Below, piece by piece: positions 45,339 to 45,817 of a DNA stretch of 45,817 nucleotides. Made by a program: the position numbers and the translations under genes. Each line of letters begins with the position of its first letter. Within the stretch, counting starts at the first letter, position 1. The notes under the pieces are model-generated. The model was not told the DNA's origin and ran no database searches. It saw only the letters and a program-made list of their open reading frames with translations. The DNA is taken from assembly GCA_946620645.1 (NCBI GenBank), contig CAMONN010000002.1, positions 1-45,817 of the forward strand, in the 5' to 3' direction. The DNA comes from an uncultured Clostridia bacterium. GTDB taxonomy: Bacteria > Bacillota > Clostridia > Oscillospirales > Oscillospiraceae.

Positions 45339-45817
45339 TTACAGCTCCCAGATGCGGTCGGCGTATTCCTGGATGGCCCGGTCGGCGGAGAAGAAGCCGC
45401 TTTCTGCGGTGTTGACCAGCGCCAGACGGGCGCGCTCATTCTGATCGGCCAGACGGGCATACATGCGGTCCCGGCACTCCACGTAGGCACGGTAGTCGGC
45501 GATCAGCATGTAGGGATCGCCTCCGTACAGCAGGCCTGATACCAGGTCGGAATAGCTCTTCCCGTCGGAGAATCCGCGGCTGAAGCGGGTCATCACCCGG
45601 TTGATTTCCGGATCATTGTTGGCGATGTCTGCGGGGCGGTAACCGTTGCGGCGCCGCTCGGCAATTTCATCGGTGTGCAGACCGAAGAGGAACATGTTCT
45701 CATCCCCGAGGCGCTCGTACATTTCAACATTGGCGCCGTCCAGGGTGCCGATGGTGACTGCACCGTTCATCATCAGCTTCATGCAGCCGGTGCCGGAGGC
45801 CTCCTTGCCGGCGGTGG
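45339..45817 (-). CDS. glgP: glycogen/starch phosphorylase, C-terminal part (runs off window end)
   Basis: TAGKEASGTGCMKLMMNGAVTIGTLDGANVEMYERLGDENMFLFGLHTDEI...DYRAYVECRDRMYARLADQNERARLALVNTAESGFFSADRAIQEYADRIWEL. Confidence 0.97.
   Translation of the reverse strand, partial: TAGKEASGTGCMKLMMNGAVTIGTLDGANVEMYERLGDENMFLFGLHTDEIAERRRNGYRPADIANNDPEINRVMTRFSRGFSDGKSYSDLVSGLLYGGDPYMLIADYRAYVECRDRMYARLADQNERARLALVNTAESGFFSADRAIQEYADRIWEL

Noticed and set aside
1-45817. CRISPR arrays, prophage, IS elements or a known anti-phage defence island
   Set aside because: No regularly spaced direct repeats, cas-like, transposase, integrase or phage structural genes were seen. The only loosely defence-compatible protein is the RyR-domain protein, reported separately as speculative.

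Overview
The window looks like ordinary chromosomal sequence from a moderately high-GC, probably clostridial/Firmicutes genome. The lineage is inferred from gene content, strong Shine-Dalgarno sequences and TTGACA-17-TATAAT promoters; it was not tested. I found no CRISPR array, rRNA, convincing tRNA or IS/transposase. The genes fall into metabolic blocks: (i) GtrII-like membrane glucosyltransferase plus lipoprotein, and a MogA/MoaB protein with a natural poly-His tail; (ii) threonine aldolase, MATE exporter and TrmL; (iii) a TAXI-type TRAP transporter divergent from a HAD phosphatase and a D-aminoacylase; (iv) a one-carbon/folate block (Fhs, DUF5714-like Cys-rich protein, FolC fused to 5-formyl-THF cyclo-ligase); (v) a catabolic operon (Gfo/Idh/MocA oxidoreductase, split transketolase, DctPQM TRAP transporter, GntR/FCD regulator); (vi) TrmO plus macrodomain; (vii) a glycine riboswitch with an AgcS symporter; (viii) a membrane protein with two Rossmann/RCK-like domains and a C-terminal RyR-like domain; (ix) Pgi; (x) a TPP riboswitch with thiW-thiM-thiE-thiD-cytX; (xi) MtaB divergent from a cysteine desulfurase; (xii) AI-2E transporter; (xiii) serC-serA-MTA/SAH nucleosidase-AlaX; (xiv) a small unknown protein, a nitrilase and partial GlgP. 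The best candidates for something undescribed are: an orphan, promoter-driven structured RNA at ~2641-2890 that ends in a 9-codon ORF running into its own terminator; a second structured element of ~200 nt, with a 4-codon ORF, between the TPP-riboswitch terminator and thiW; the RyR-domain membrane protein; and the transketolase/TRAP operon of unknown substrate.
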